A DNA stretch of 64,000 nucleotides from positions 1-64,000 of IMG/VR virus record IMGVR_UViG_3300002460_000024; one strand, 5' to 3'. The translations under genes and the position numbers were made by a program. The first letter of the stretch is position 1, and the number at the start of each line of letters is the position of its first letter. The notes beneath the pieces were generated by a model. It saw only the letters and a list, made by a program, of their open reading frames with translations. It did no database searches and had not been told where the DNA came from. The stretch is from a virus. Below, piece after piece: positions 20,730 to 29,201 of the stretch.

Positions 20730-21424
20730 TACCCTACATAAATTTCATACCTAACGGTAGCTGGATCAGCCCCATTTACTTCAATAATACGAGCATTTGT
20801 AATATTTGCCTTTCCAACAATATCAAAAGGATTCTCATCCACCACTAAAATACCAGTTGTGGTAGTAACGGCCACACCTGTTTCAAGGTAATTTATATCC
20901 CCACCTACCGTAGTGCCCATTAAAATCGGAGTTCTTGGATCTGTTGCCATATTATACCCTGGTCGTGTTTTTGTTATTGTGCATCTAGCCAAAGACGAAA
21001 ACTCAATTACCACATAAGGAACATCGGCAGTTACCGTGAAGGCTCCGGAACCAGTACTGGCTCCAGTAACTAAATCCTTCAATAATATCGCCGTGGCAGT
21101 TTGCAAGGATGAGTTAACCTGATACTCACTTGTATTAAGTTGGGCCATTAAAGCTGCTGCAGTATTGGTTTGGGTCGTTACCCAGTCCTGATTAAAATAT
21201 ACAAAGTCTCCAGGTTGTCCCGGTAGTCCATATAGTTGTTGAGCCTCAAGTGAAGTAGCATATACCCTTATTCCCAATGCGGTAACCTGAGAAGCCACTG
21301 CAATTACAGCACCGGTCCATAGTTCGTTTTGGGTTGTTGTAAAGGCAGTTGAAGTTGTAGGGGTTAGTGATCCACTAAGGATTGCGTCTCCTAAAGATGC
21401 GCTTGATTTATCAATGAAGGCCAT
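20729..21424 (-). CDS. Virion structural or appendage protein, 231 residues
   Basis: Ala, Thr, Gly-rich beta-type sequence without charged clusters (TPTTSTAFTTTQNELWTGAVI; LPGQPGDFVYFNQDW), typical of phage structural proteins. Directly upstream of the PKD protein. A TATATTTG promoter box and a motif copy lie upstream, so it heads this operon. No homologue recognised. Confidence 0.6.
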   Translation of the reverse strand: MAFIDKSSASLGDAILSGSLTPTTSTAFTTTQNELWTGAVIAVASQVTALGIRVYATSLEAQQLYGLPGQPGDFVYFNQDWVTTQTNTAAALMAQLNTSEYQVNSSLQTATAILLKDLVTGASTGSGAFTVTADVPYVVIEFSSLARCTITKTRPGYNMATDPRTPILMGTTVGGDINYLETGVAVTTTTGILVVDENPFDIVGKANITNARIIEVNGADPATVRYEIYVG

Positions 21425-21440
21425 ATTCGAATAATTTTAT

Positions 21441-21448
21441 CAAATATA
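21441..21448 (-). promoter_or_regulatory. Promoter box TATATTTG
   Basis: Minus-strand box 16 bases upstream of the ATG at 21424; a motif copy (21458-21473) lies ten bases further upstream, a position from which a bound protein could control it. Confidence 0.65.
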
Positions 21449-21457
21449 GGAAAATTT

Positions 21458-21473
21458 GGGGCGACGCAATTAA
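21458..21473 (+). repeat. Dispersed motif beside a promoter
   Basis: GGGGCGACGCAATTAA, between the appendage promoter and the end of the 94-residue gene, overlapping the stop codon of the latter. Confidence 0.8.
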
Positions 21474-21754
21474 AGTATTATAATTTCTTTGCCCTGTGCA
21501 TCAAAAATATGACATGCATCATCCTTTTTTAGCCATTTCACCTCATAAAACTCCTTAATACTATTGATCGGAATAACCCCATACTTAACCATCAGTGACG
21601 AATAAATGATATAATCTGTGTTAAATTGAAGGGGAATTGTTTGGTTTTCGACCTTTATCATCTCATAGCTTACCCTTGTGGCCTTAATCACCAATTTCTT
21701 ACCACCATCATTAAAATCAATCAAGTATCCCTTTTTGTAATAAACTCTTTTCAT
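21470..21754 (-). CDS. Hypothetical protein, 94 residues
   Basis: Beta-rich basic protein (KRVYYKKGYLIDFNDGGKKLVIKATRVSYE). Motif copies frame it at both ends: 21458-21473 over its stop and 21755-21770 directly before its ATG, where minus reads GGGCGACGTAATTAAT then ATG. No family recognised. Confidence 0.55.
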   Translation of the reverse strand: MKRVYYKKGYLIDFNDGGKKLVIKATRVSYEMIKVENQTIPLQFNTDYIIYSSLMVKYGVIPINSIKEFYEVKWLKKDDACHIFDAQGKEIIIL

Positions 21755-21770
21755 ATTAATTACGTCGCCC
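21755..21770 (-). repeat. Dispersed motif touching a start codon
   Basis: ATTAATTACGTCGCCC on plus; on minus the motif ends directly at the ATG of the 94-residue gene. Confidence 0.85.
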
Positions 21771-22458
21771 TATAAAACTCAAAATCCCCTAAAGGGCTTC
21801 TACCCTCTTTTATAGCATAAGCTATATCTTCCGGCCTGAGCCCTAAGCCTTCCTCTTCTATTTTCATTACTAATGACGCATTTAATGGCTTTGATTTATC
21901 CCCGGACAAAAATTCTTGCTCCATTTTTTGTAGGATATCGGCTGTTTCCTTCCACTTCATAATATCTGTGGTGGTGGCATCCTTATTGTTTCGGAGCTTC
22001 TTCATACCTTCGTAGTATTTTTCTCGTAACGTAACTATTGCTGAAAACATATCAGAATAACTATGTCTTAAGAACTCTACGATCATGTAATTCACTACCT
22101 CATTCTCTCCATCCATCATTTTCTCCACTAAATCCCCAAATTTTCCATTATCCGGGTCATAGTCAAATCCAGCTTGAATAGCACAGGCCACTTTTCTTTT
22201 GTCGTACTCTGGATAAGCGGCCTTTATGCAGTCCAACTCCATTGAATACATAAAATTTATATACCTGATAATCTTGTTTCTGGCGATTATCCTGGAATCG
22301 TCCGTTGATCCCCACGCAAAGAACCCGTAAGCAAAACCCCCAAGTCTGGTTAGTTCCGGCCTCTCTACTAAATAGTCATAATGGAGGGGAATCTCATGTA
22401 TTCCCACTCCATCCTTTTTTATCCTGACCTTGTTTAGTTCTTCTTTAGTAAATTCCAT
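21760..22458 (-). CDS. Hypothetical protein, 232 residues
   Basis: Mostly helical; features YGFFAWGSTDDSRIIARNKIIRYINFM and a coiled C-terminal half (DIMKWKETADILQKMEQEFL). The size and helical nature could suit a terminase small subunit or a packaging accessory, but no signature is present, so I leave it unassigned. Flanked by motif copies at 21755 and 22462. Confidence 0.5.
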   Translation of the reverse strand: MEFTKEELNKVRIKKDGVGIHEIPLHYDYLVERPELTRLGGFAYGFFAWGSTDDSRIIARNKIIRYINFMYSMELDCIKAAYPEYDKRKVACAIQAGFDYDPDNGKFGDLVEKMMDGENEVVNYMIVEFLRHSYSDMFSAIVTLREKYYEGMKKLRNNKDATTTDIMKWKETADILQKMEQEFLSGDKSKPLNASLVMKIEEEGLGLRPEDIAYAIKEGRSPLGDFEFYRAT

Positions 22459-22461
22459 GGT

Positions 22462-22478
22462 GGGGCGACGAGATTAAT
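22462..22478 (+). repeat. Dispersed motif between two genes
   Basis: GGGGCGACGAGATTAAT, four bases upstream of the ATG at 22458 on minus, in the orientation opposite to that at 21755. Confidence 0.85.
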
Positions 22479-22479
22479 G

Positions 22480-22743
22480 TTACCTAAACTCTACTTTAAA
22501 ATATTTATTTAACTCTTTACAAATATCCTCATTGCTGATTTTAGGCACTCCGGGTTTTCCCCAATTTGGTTTTATTTGAACCTCCCACCATCTATAAACC
22601 TGACTGATACAATATAACTCAATAGACTCTGGCCGTGTAAAATGACCCTCGTCTTGTTTTTTTCGCATACCATCCACAATGGTTTTAACAGCATATTCAA
22701 CGGAATAGTCTATTTTTTCATTTCCTTTAATTTCGTCACCCAT
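22480..22743 (-). CDS. Hypothetical protein, 87 residues
   Basis: Acidic start, then helices with YCISQVYRWWEVQIKPNW. It overlaps the ERF-like gene stop by one base, so it is in the recombination operon. A motif variant (TTTAATTTCGTCACCC, 22726-22741) encodes its first residues. No known family. Confidence 0.55.
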   Translation of the reverse strand: MGDEIKGNEKIDYSVEYAVKTIVDGMRKKQDEGHFTRPESIELYCISQVYRWWEVQIKPNWGKPGVPKISNEDICKELNKYFKVEFR

Positions 22744-23936
22744 TATCCAGCCGATTTAGCAATTTTAATCATTTCCGTTATCTGTAATTCAGAAGCCTTT
22801 GCTAAGAACTCTAATATCATTGCATCGTCTCCTTTTGTAGTGTCCATCTCTGGTTTTAATGTCATTTTGCCAAAGGCGTAGATTATAGCCACAGGCACTA
22901 CTCCCATCTTTCTGAGATTGTCCAATAACTGTAAACAAATTTCTTCATCCCTGTCGGTTCCCATGTGTTCTGGGATATTAAAGTCTAAGTTCAACTTGTG
23001 GATGACGGGTAATATTTCTTCCTCTTGTGGTATTACCGGTGGGGGCGACGTAATTAATGCTATCGCCGCTTCCTTTTCTAATTGAGTTTCCACCTTAATT
23101 TGGGCCCAAAACGCCTCTTCCCCAAATACCCTAAATTGAATAATACATCTCCTGATCTTTAAATTGGATCTCCGAGGAAATTTATCAATTACTTTATATG
23201 GGTTAATTGGGCATAAATCGTTGTCTGCTGATCCATAAATTTGAGTGGATGTTGAGGCGTAGATTTTGTCTAACGCTTCCACCACTTTCACTTCGCTCAA
23301 ACAGGCATTTAAAGGGACCTTGATTTCCCAATCACCGGCATTTATTTTGTCACATAAAATCTGACTTGGTTCTGGTTCTTCTTTTGCTGGTTTTTCAAGT
23401 GGCAAATCAACTAAGTTTTGCTCTTTTACTACTTCGGCTATGGCGGCCGCTAAATCGTCTTTAGGAGCCAACATCATTCCTTCGGGTGGTGCCATATCTT
23501 CTATTTTTACAGTAGGTTTAGGCTGTATAACGGCATCCGGATGCTCTGAACTAAACGCCTTATCCCTTACCTGCTCTTTTGTCAACGAATTTCCACCCTC
23601 TTCGCCAGTATAAATCTTAAACAGCATCTTATAAAGATATTTTTCTGCCAAAGTTGCCGTCGCCCCAAAATGATAATCTCTACTACTTATAGGAAACGAC
23701 ATATTCGCTACACACCTACTATCATCTTCGGTATCTACAAATTCCATTTCTAATAGAAAGGTGTCCCCAATAATTTGTCCATGTGGAATTGTGATGACTC
23801 CGTGGGTATTTAAAAGTGGAACCAATGCTTGATTCATTTGCTCATCCGAAATAATTTTTACTCCATCTACCTCTCTATCCTTTTTAAAGTCTGGAAGGGA
23901 TTGTCTTATTAAAAGTATTTTTTTATATATGCTCAT
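22743..23936 (-). CDS. ERF-like single-strand annealing protein
   Basis: 397 residues. The N-terminal 120 residues match the ERF plan: a helix, LLNTHGVITIPHG, strands FLLEMEFVDTED, and DYHFGATATLAEKYLYKMLFKI (residues 88-108), the region normally containing Gly-Ala-x-Thr-Tyr. ERF proteins anneal complementary single strands with a 5'-3' exonuclease and SSB; both partners lie just upstream. The long C-terminal extension is Pro, Glu-rich and then of unknown fold. A motif copy lies inside the gene (23042-23058). Confidence 0.7.
   Translation of the reverse strand: MSIYKKILLIRQSLPDFKKDREVDGVKIISDEQMNQALVPLLNTHGVITIPHGQIIGDTFLLEMEFVDTEDDSRCVANMSFPISSRDYHFGATATLAEKYLYKMLFKIYTGEEGGNSLTKEQVRDKAFSSEHPDAVIQPKPTVKIEDMAPPEGMMLAPKDDLAAAIAEVVKEQNLVDLPLEKPAKEEPEPSQILCDKINAGDWEIKVPLNACLSEVKVVEALDKIYASTSTQIYGSADNDLCPINPYKVIDKFPRRSNLKIRRCIIQFRVFGEEAFWAQIKVETQLEKEAAIALITSPPPVIPQEEEILPVIHKLNLDFNIPEHMGTDRDEEICLQLLDNLRKMGVVPVAIIYAFGKMTLKPEMDTTKGDDAMILEFLAKASELQITEMIKIAKSAG
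23042..23058 (+). repeat. Dispersed motif inside the ERF-like gene
   Basis: GGGGCGACGTAATTAAT; on minus it encodes Leu-Ile-Thr-Ser-Pro-Pro. Confidence 0.85.
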
Positions 23937-23965
23937 TTTAGTATTTTAAAAGTGTTTCTGAATAT

Positions 23966-24670
23966 CTAAAAAGGTAAATCATCCTTCCATGTTTTATCGG
24001 CATCCGTTCCTCCACTTGTAGTTGCTGGTGCTGCATCTTCCTCTACATGCTGATCCTCATTCAAATCTTTTACCGTAGTGCCAATAGAGGTGGAAGTGGT
24101 AGGTGCCTTTACCATTTCATACTTAGATAACACCTTATCAATTAAGGCATCGAAAAAATCATCCACGCCGGTATAATCATTAAGAGTTTTACCCTGATAC
24201 TCCACTTTCTTCATCCGAGGCTCCAAATGCTCTTTGTACCCATACTTCATATCTACCTTCTCAGCGCCTCCCGAAGTAATAACCTTCACCGAAGCTCCAG
24301 CAAATCCCTTGTCTCCCCTATAAAAAGATATTTTTAATTGGTCTTTGAATGACGGCAAAGATGCTAGGCGATTAATTAATTCTCTCACCGGACCTGAGTA
24401 TAACAGATCAAATACATACTTCTCATTCGCATCTGTATCGGTTAAAGTAAACCTGCACCCCCTCATTCTACCGTACTTCTCTACTATTTTATCCACCTTA
24501 GTAATCTCGGTGATATACCCCGTTAGGAAAGATACCGTCTCCACCACCTCATACACCTCTCCCTTTTTTTGTTGCAGGTCCATGCAAGGGTAATCCTTTA
24601 CATCTGCTTTTAAATTTTTAGGCTTTACATAAAAGTAAGTGCCTCCTGATTCTGTTGTACCTCTAGCCAT
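23966..24670 (-). CDS. Single-stranded DNA-binding protein
   Basis: 234 residues. A beta-rich N-terminal domain (YFYVKPKNLKADVKDY, CRFTLTDTDANEKYVFDLLYSG) followed by a low-complexity acidic, Ser/Thr-rich linker and the tip DKTWKDDLPF. An acidic tail ending in Asp-Asp-x-Pro-Phe is the partner-binding signature of SSBs. Lies between the ERF-like and exonuclease genes, consistent with replication and recombination. The OB fold is inferred. Confidence 0.75.
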   Translation of the reverse strand: MARGTTESGGTYFYVKPKNLKADVKDYPCMDLQQKKGEVYEVVETVSFLTGYITEITKVDKIVEKYGRMRGCRFTLTDTDANEKYVFDLLYSGPVRELINRLASLPSFKDQLKISFYRGDKGFAGASVKVITSGGAEKVDMKYGYKEHLEPRMKKVEYQGKTLNDYTGVDDFFDALIDKVLSKYEMVKAPTTSTSIGTTVKDLNEDQHVEEDAAPATTSGGTDADKTWKDDLPF

Positions 24671-24671
24671 T

Positions 24672-25724
24672 TTAGTTTAATTTATTTATTTCGTTTCGTA
24701 TTAATTCTGCTGTCATTTCCTTACCACTTACTACATGTTTTTTATTCATGGAGCTACGGCACCCATCCCCTAATATCAATGTTATTCCGTTGTGCTCATG
24801 GACTCTTAATAGGGTGTTTTTGATAAGAACTTGCTTCTTTTTGATCTCCTTTTGAATGTCGTTGTAATACTGGTAAGTATGCATTAAAGTTTCCATTGGG
24901 GGCGACGCAATTATTCTGCGATCAGGATTATCCTGGTTCTGAAAACGAGCCGACAAAAACGCTCTGTAAGCATCACTATCGTCCGGTAACGGCTCCAACT
25001 CCATAATATCCTTTTGTATAGCTTCCTTATCAGCTTTCTTGGATGTTAGTTTTAGTCTCTTTGCCAATGGTCGTGCTGGTAGCACCCTCTCATACCAAAA
25101 ATGACTACATATAGCCATAATAGATTTTGAAAACTCTTCAACATAAGGAACCTGGTTAATATGAAGCTCATTGCCTCCTTTTAAACAAGCCAATTCAGCA
25201 TACTCAGTTCCAAAAACCATCATTTCTCCGTGGACTTGCTCATGGTGCTCTGGAATATAACCGTCCATAGAGTCCCATTTTAAGGAGTCAATATTCTTAA
25301 CCTGCAATGGTGCGTCTTTCTCCAACTCATACCCATCTAATCTTTTTTCTCCTTTTGGAATTGTTCCGTCTGGGGTGCAGGAAAGAAATGGGATATCTTC
25401 ATTGACTAAAATATATCCATCGTTCTTTATAAAAGATCGGATTCTTTTTTTTTCCATGTAATTCTCTACGTATTTTTCTTTGCCCTCTTCCCAATACTGC
25501 CACAGATCCAAAATAATCGGTTCGTGAATATGCCCCATAAAAGGGCGCTCAGCCATCCTATGCTGACCGCTACCTAATCCTATTTTTTGATAAAACACAT
25601 CAATAGGGCTCCCGTAATTCCTGTTTGAGCCAGTAAGAATGGGAATATCACTACACCCTATATAGTTTGTTCGCAATTCTAACCACTCAGGAGTATTAAC
25701 CTCTATTGGTATCTTTTGTAACAT
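24672..25724 (-). CDS. YqaJ-like exonuclease (lambda exonuclease fold)
   Basis: 350 residues. EWLELRTNYIGCSDIPILTGSN, the FMGHIHEPIILDLW helix, LSCTPDGTI and LQVKNIDSLKWDSMDGYIPEHHEQVHGEMMVFG follow the YqaJ/PD-(D/E)xK order: Glu of HEP, Asp of PDG and the Gln/Lys pair of QVKN form the metal site. It would resect double strands 5' to 3' and hand single strands to the annealase. It overlaps the next upstream gene by 29 bases. A motif copy lies within (24898-24914). Confidence 0.85.
   Translation of the reverse strand: MLQKIPIEVNTPEWLELRTNYIGCSDIPILTGSNRNYGSPIDVFYQKIGLGSGQHRMAERPFMGHIHEPIILDLWQYWEEGKEKYVENYMEKKRIRSFIKNDGYILVNEDIPFLSCTPDGTIPKGEKRLDGYELEKDAPLQVKNIDSLKWDSMDGYIPEHHEQVHGEMMVFGTEYAELACLKGGNELHINQVPYVEEFSKSIMAICSHFWYERVLPARPLAKRLKLTSKKADKEAIQKDIMELEPLPDDSDAYRAFLSARFQNQDNPDRRIIASPPMETLMHTYQYYNDIQKEIKKKQVLIKNTLLRVHEHNGITLILGDGCRSSMNKKHVVSGKEMTAELIRNEINKLN
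24898..24914 (+). repeat. Dispersed motif inside the exonuclease gene
   Basis: GGGGCGACGCAATTATT; minus reading Ile-Ile-Ala-Ser-Pro. Confidence 0.75.
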
Positions 25725-26031
25725 AAAAATCTGTTTTTATTTTGATTAGCAACGGCAACTTTACGGTTAAAACATAGATTGCGTCGCCACACTCCCTACA
25801 AAACAACTGTATTTTAAAACTATCAACTAATGGACTAGCCCCTCTTGATATCTTCAAATACTCAAAAGGCCCTATATAGGAGTGATCCTTTATTTTTATG
25901 ATATGCCCATCTTTTTGTAATCGGCAAATAACCTTACCCCAAATATTTTTTATTTCAATATATGTTCCTTCTCTAAAATAAGAAGGTAGTTCGGGTGAAA
26001 ATTTATATTTGTTAGGCTTCCAGGTTATCAT
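25696..26031 (-). CDS. Hypothetical protein, 111 residues
   Basis: Beta-rich, with one CRECGD pair of Cys residues near residue 82 that might be half of a zinc site. Overlaps genes on both sides, so co-transcribed with the exonuclease. A second-class motif (GCAACGGCAACTTTA, 25749-25763) lies inside. No family recognised. Confidence 0.55.
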   Translation of the reverse strand: MITWKPNKYKFSPELPSYFREGTYIEIKNIWGKVICRLQKDGHIIKIKDHSYIGPFEYLKISRGASPLVDSFKIQLFCRECGDAIYVLTVKLPLLIKIKTDFYVTKDTNRG

Positions 26032-26425
26032 CGACTATTCTTTTACTGATTAATATTGCTAGTTCTTGGGCTGTCCAGTTATGTAGGGTGACGCGATTAT
26101 TATAGGATTTGGTACTTTTTAAACCCAAAACATTACAAAATTTAGGAAGGTGCCCTAACTCCTCCATCCAGACTACTACTTGTTTTGTAATTTCTTCTGA
26201 GTCCTTAAGTCGCCCCCTTACTTGCCTTCGCTGCTGAAATGAAATAAGACCAGCATTGGTCATAGCCTTCACCTTCTTTTTATCCCAATTCTGTTTTTTT
26301 ATTAAGTCCAGAAGTTTTTTCTTCGTTTTTATTTTCATAGCGGACATAAGGGCTTCGTGAGTACCCCCATTTTTGATATACTCTGCCACCTTTAAGGTTG
26401 TGTCGTATGAATTTTTGACGATCAT
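26012..26425 (-). CDS. Hypothetical basic helical protein, 137 residues
   Basis: Rich in Lys and Arg (KTKKKLLDLIKKQNWDKKKVK; FQQRRQVRGRLKD) and predicted all-helical, so DNA or RNA binding is possible. A motif copy (26086-26102) encodes Asn-Asn-Arg-Val-Thr. Overlaps the next gene by four bases. Confidence 0.55.
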   Translation of the reverse strand: MIVKNSYDTTLKVAEYIKNGGTHEALMSAMKIKTKKKLLDLIKKQNWDKKKVKAMTNAGLISFQQRRQVRGRLKDSEEITKQVVVWMEELGHLPKFCNVLGLKSTKSYNNRVTLHNWTAQELAILISKRIVDDNLEA

Positions 26426-26826
26426 TTGATAGTTATTTCTTCTCCGGTTAATATAAAGTATAGGTTTTGTAGTTGGTGAAGCTTAACATCAATTATTGCG
26501 TGAAGCGTTACTCCGTTGACCCAATACGGGGTGTATAGATTCCATGTACCCATATGTTCATAAACAACAAAACGTAAAATTTTATTTACAACCATTTCGC
26601 CAGCATCCTCGATAAATTTTGACTCGCTAAACCCATTTATTGTAAATAAGCGTTCTTTATTAATATAAATTGGTTTAAAAACCATAGCAATATGATCCGA
26701 ATCAACCTCGGCCCCATCAGCATTATGATAAATTTGAACAATATCAGAGGCCTCACACTTTACGATAGTGCCCCATTTGGTCGATTCATAATAATTACCA
26801 ATTCTTAATTCACTCGGTTTTATCAT
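26422..26826 (-). CDS. Conserved Bacteroidota phage protein, 134 residues
   Basis: Starts SELRIGNYYE and ends LHQLQNLYFILTGEEITIK. This start and end pair is a hallmark of a widespread hypothetical in Bacteroidota phages and prophages. No known function. Overlaps the HTH gene by four bases. Confidence 0.7.
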   Translation of the reverse strand: MIKPSELRIGNYYESTKWGTIVKCEASDIVQIYHNADGAEVDSDHIAMVFKPIYINKERLFTINGFSESKFIEDAGEMVVNKILRFVVYEHMGTWNLYTPYWVNGVTLHAIIDVKLHQLQNLYFILTGEEITIK

Positions 26827-27020
26827 TTGAAAATAATTTTATCAACTTTAATTTCGTACACCGCCAAAATCTCATCCAGTTTTTTAAGGCTAACATCTCC
26901 TTTACTCAACCACTTTGAAATAGTAGATGTGCTTTTACAGAGGCGAGAGGCTATATCATTCTGGGTTATTCCCCTTCTCTTTAATTCTGCGTTTATATGA
27001 GCTAGTATAAGGTTTTTCAT
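26823..27020 (-). CDS. Cro/C1-type HTH regulator, 65 residues
   Basis: A complete XRE-type helix-turn-helix: AELKRRGITQNDIASRLCKSTSTISKWLSKGDVSLKKLDEIL, residues 12-53, with only a short tail. It is about the minimum size of Cro-like repressors. As the only compact DNA-binding regulator in the minus block it is a candidate binder of the palindromic dispersed motif, which is inference. Overlaps both neighbours by four bases. Confidence 0.85.
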   Translation of the reverse strand: MKNLILAHINAELKRRGITQNDIASRLCKSTSTISKWLSKGDVSLKKLDEILAVYEIKVDKIIFK

Positions 27021-27475
27021 GGTGCGACGTCAACTTTAGTTTCTACTCCGTATTTTAATTTCCATAAATCATCTCCCATCTGAGAAATGTTTATTGCTGT
27101 ATATCGCAATACTTTATATCCTAGTATTTGCGCCAAATTTGTTTTCTCACAATCCTTAGAAAACCCGGTTACGCCCGTATGTCTTGACTTGTCCGAAAAC
27201 ACACCATCGTACTCTATGCCTGTATTGATTTCAGGACAGTAAAAGTCAAACATAAATCTCCGAGTTTCGCAAAATTTATATTCCTTTTTGTAGTCAGGAA
27301 ATAAGGCTTTGATAATAAATTCCATTTCTCCTTTTGTCTTATCACCATTACCTTTTTTCTTATGAATAATAACCGTAGCCTCTTTTACGTATGGTTTCAT
27401 GACAATATTCCCATGACCCTTAATGGCTCCCTTATTAACATTCTCCTGCAATCTTGTTGCTTCCTCTGGGCTCAT
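27017..27475 (-). CDS. PD-(D/E)xK-type endonuclease (VRR/DUF559-like)
   Basis: 152 residues. RRFMFDFYCPEINTGIEYDGVF, then RHTGVTGFSKDCEKTNLAQILGYKVLRYT reproduce the order of small nucleases related to DUF559 and VRR-NUC: FDF-x-n-Glu-x-Asp-Gly, RH, DxEKxN, and GYKVLR. Probably cuts phage or host DNA. Starts with a second-class motif over its stop codon (27022-27039). In an operon with the HTH gene and the peptidase. Confidence 0.75.
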   Translation of the reverse strand: MSPEEATRLQENVNKGAIKGHGNIVMKPYVKEATVIIHKKKGNGDKTKGEMEFIIKALFPDYKKEYKFCETRRFMFDFYCPEINTGIEYDGVFSDKSRHTGVTGFSKDCEKTNLAQILGYKVLRYTAINISQMGDDLWKLKYGVETKVDVAP

Positions 27476-28068
27476 TTTAAAAAGTTTACGTAGATTTTAT
27501 ACTCCCTATACTTATCCCCCTTATACCACTCCGTTCTAAAATATTTTTTCCCGGATGTTGCCTGACAAGGTGTTCTTTTTAATCCTTCTTTTAAACAAAA
27601 TTCTTTGCTGTGGGGTATTACCATTGTCATTTGGCCGGCATGGTTGATATTTTTGGACAACGCAACTATTGTTACTACGTGCCCAACATCGGCCAACTCC
27701 TGAGCTTGTTGCAAGTCTGCCACCAATTTCCACCCAAACTCCCCTCCAAAATTTGCCAACCAATTAAATAATCCTCTGGAATCCATAGGGAAAACCTTTT
27801 CAGGGTTCGGATTAATTACGTCGCTATACCAAACCCTCGGTAAATAAGCTCCAGCTAAGTAACAAAAGTCATACGCAAATAGGTGGCACATAACTTTACT
27901 TTTCTCATATCGTGGTGAATTTTCTGGATCTAAGTACCTCACTATCTCCAATAAGTCTTGTGGAAGCCCCGTTCCTTTGGGCATATCCTCCTCTGATAAG
28001 GCATACATTTTTGTTGTTACCTGATTCCGACTTACGGGATTATGAAAGTGTAGATGGATGGGCTGCAT
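27472..28068 (-). CDS. Papain-like amidase/endopeptidase candidate
   Basis: 198 residues. VMCHLFAYDFCYLAGAYLPRVWY with Cys61 as nucleophile, then DVGHVVTIVALSKNINHAGQMTMVIP carrying the likely His, matches the CHAP/NlpC-type layout of cell-wall amidases. It directly follows the endolysin gene with one base shared, so it may assist peptidoglycan cleavage. Specificity unknown. A motif copy (27811-27824) encodes Ser-Asp-Val-Ile-Asn-Pro. Confidence 0.6.
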   Translation of the reverse strand: MQPIHLHFHNPVSRNQVTTKMYALSEEDMPKGTGLPQDLLEIVRYLDPENSPRYEKSKVMCHLFAYDFCYLAGAYLPRVWYSDVINPNPEKVFPMDSRGLFNWLANFGGEFGWKLVADLQQAQELADVGHVVTIVALSKNINHAGQMTMVIPHSKEFCLKEGLKRTPCQATSGKKYFRTEWYKGDKYREYKIYVNFLK

Positions 28069-28658
28069 TATTTAAAAAGTGACTGATTAAATTTCTTAAA
28101 AGCCTCCAATCGATTTAACCACCCTTTTTGGAATTTGGCGTTTTTAGTTCCTGGTCCCGAAATACTAATGAAGAAATCTTTTCTAGCCTCACAAAGTTGA
28201 AGGAAAAGTCCCGGCTGATTAGGAAATGTATTTAATGCCGTAGGGATTGCACTCCAAGTTTGAGGGTATGGATGATCGGCAAGATCAATAAAGTTTTTTA
28301 TTTGCTTAAAAGCGCCCTGTACCCCACTTCCCCAAACCCACGAAGCCATACAGTTTGCTATGTAAAGATTAGTATAAACATCCCCATAAACCTTATCCCA
28401 ATATAGAATCTTAAACACATCAGATTGATCTGCTTTTGTCATATTAAAGAACCTTTCAGCCATCACAGCAATAGAGGTAATACCTTTAGCTTTACAATAG
28501 GCCATCCACGTAATCCACGTAATTCCCATATTGGTATGCCACCCATTCATTCCTTTAAACGCTGAGGGACAAGGCTTGGCGCTAGCAGCGTCATTAACGT
28601 CCCTACTAAGTCCACCCTCCCATTTACAAATAAATGGCATTATAAATTCATGCTTCAT
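28068..28658 (-). CDS. Endolysin, GH108-like N-acetylmuramidase
   Basis: 196 residues. FICKWEGGLSRDVND with Glu14 as the catalytic residue, the NMGITWITW stretch and the helical C-terminal part (GWLNRLEAFKKFNQSLF) match the GH108 plus PG_binding_3 layout of Gram-negative phage lysins. It would cleave the glycan strands of peptidoglycan in the periplasm. No signal peptide is visible, so release depends on holin. Overlaps the GroES-like gene by four bases. Confidence 0.85.
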   Translation of the reverse strand: MKHEFIMPFICKWEGGLSRDVNDAASAKPCPSAFKGMNGWHTNMGITWITWMAYCKAKGITSIAVMAERFFNMTKADQSDVFKILYWDKVYGDVYTNLYIANCMASWVWGSGVQGAFKQIKNFIDLADHPYPQTWSAIPTALNTFPNQPGLFLQLCEARKDFFISISGPGTKNAKFQKGWLNRLEAFKKFNQSLFK

Positions 28659-28891
28659 ATAACTGCGTATAATTGTTCTTCCCTAATTATTTTATAGTCC
28701 CCTCGTTCAGCGTGAGCACCCTTTCCAAATATTACCCTATCCCCTTCTTTTACCTCTAATCCCTCCCTACAACAACCGGGACCTATGCTATAAACTACTC
28801 CTATTTGGGGTTCTTTTTCTTGCAACGGCAACTTTGGGTCCTGAATTATAAGTATTCTGTCACTTATTGCCGTTATTTCAACGTTTTTCAT
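28655..28891 (-). CDS. Second GroES-like co-chaperonin with short mobile loop
   Basis: 78 residues. ISDRILIIQD, IGVVYSIGPG, LEVKEGDRVIFGKGAHAE and IIREEQLYAVI follow GroES strand by strand. The usual mobile loop between the first strand and the GxVxxVG strand is about ten residues shorter than in GroES and lacks the Ile-Val-Leu tripeptide that contacts GroEL. It could be a decoy or a partner for another ring. A canonical-type phage GroES lies at 34969-35343. A second-class motif (28822-28836) lies inside. Confidence 0.75.
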   Translation of the reverse strand: MKNVEITAISDRILIIQDPKLPLQEKEPQIGVVYSIGPGCCREGLEVKEGDRVIFGKGAHAERGDYKIIREEQLYAVI

Positions 28892-28970
28892 GCTTTTTTA
28901 AGGTAATTTTATAGTGACTTCCTTTAAGTTCATTGCGTAAATATACACGTTTTCTCGTAATAAATAAAGT

Positions 28971-29201
28971 TTATTTACTAAGTTCTTCTAAAAGACTATC
29001 GGCCATTTCAGCCGCATTTCGACCATGTGCTATTAATTCCATCCCTTTGGGATTTGAAATCATAGCTGCCATAGCTAAGCCAGCAAAATGTTCTCGCTTA
29101 GATAAACCTATATGCACATCTGTTTCTACAATTCGCCCATTCTTATCATATTTAAGCGGAACTATTAAGGGAAACGCTAAATTATATTTTTTTGGTTCCA
29201 T
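28971..29201 (-). CDS. Conserved-type phage protein, 76 residues
   Basis: The C-terminal half GLSKREHFAGLAMAAMISNPKG and AAEMADSLLEELSK is a pattern common to short proteins of many phages of Gram-negative hosts (Gly-Leu-Ser/Thr-Lys-Arg-Glu...). Function unknown. Overlaps the next upstream gene by one base. Confidence 0.65.
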   Translation of the reverse strand: MEPKKYNLAFPLIVPLKYDKNGRIVETDVHIGLSKREHFAGLAMAAMISNPKGMELIAHGRNAAEMADSLLEELSK

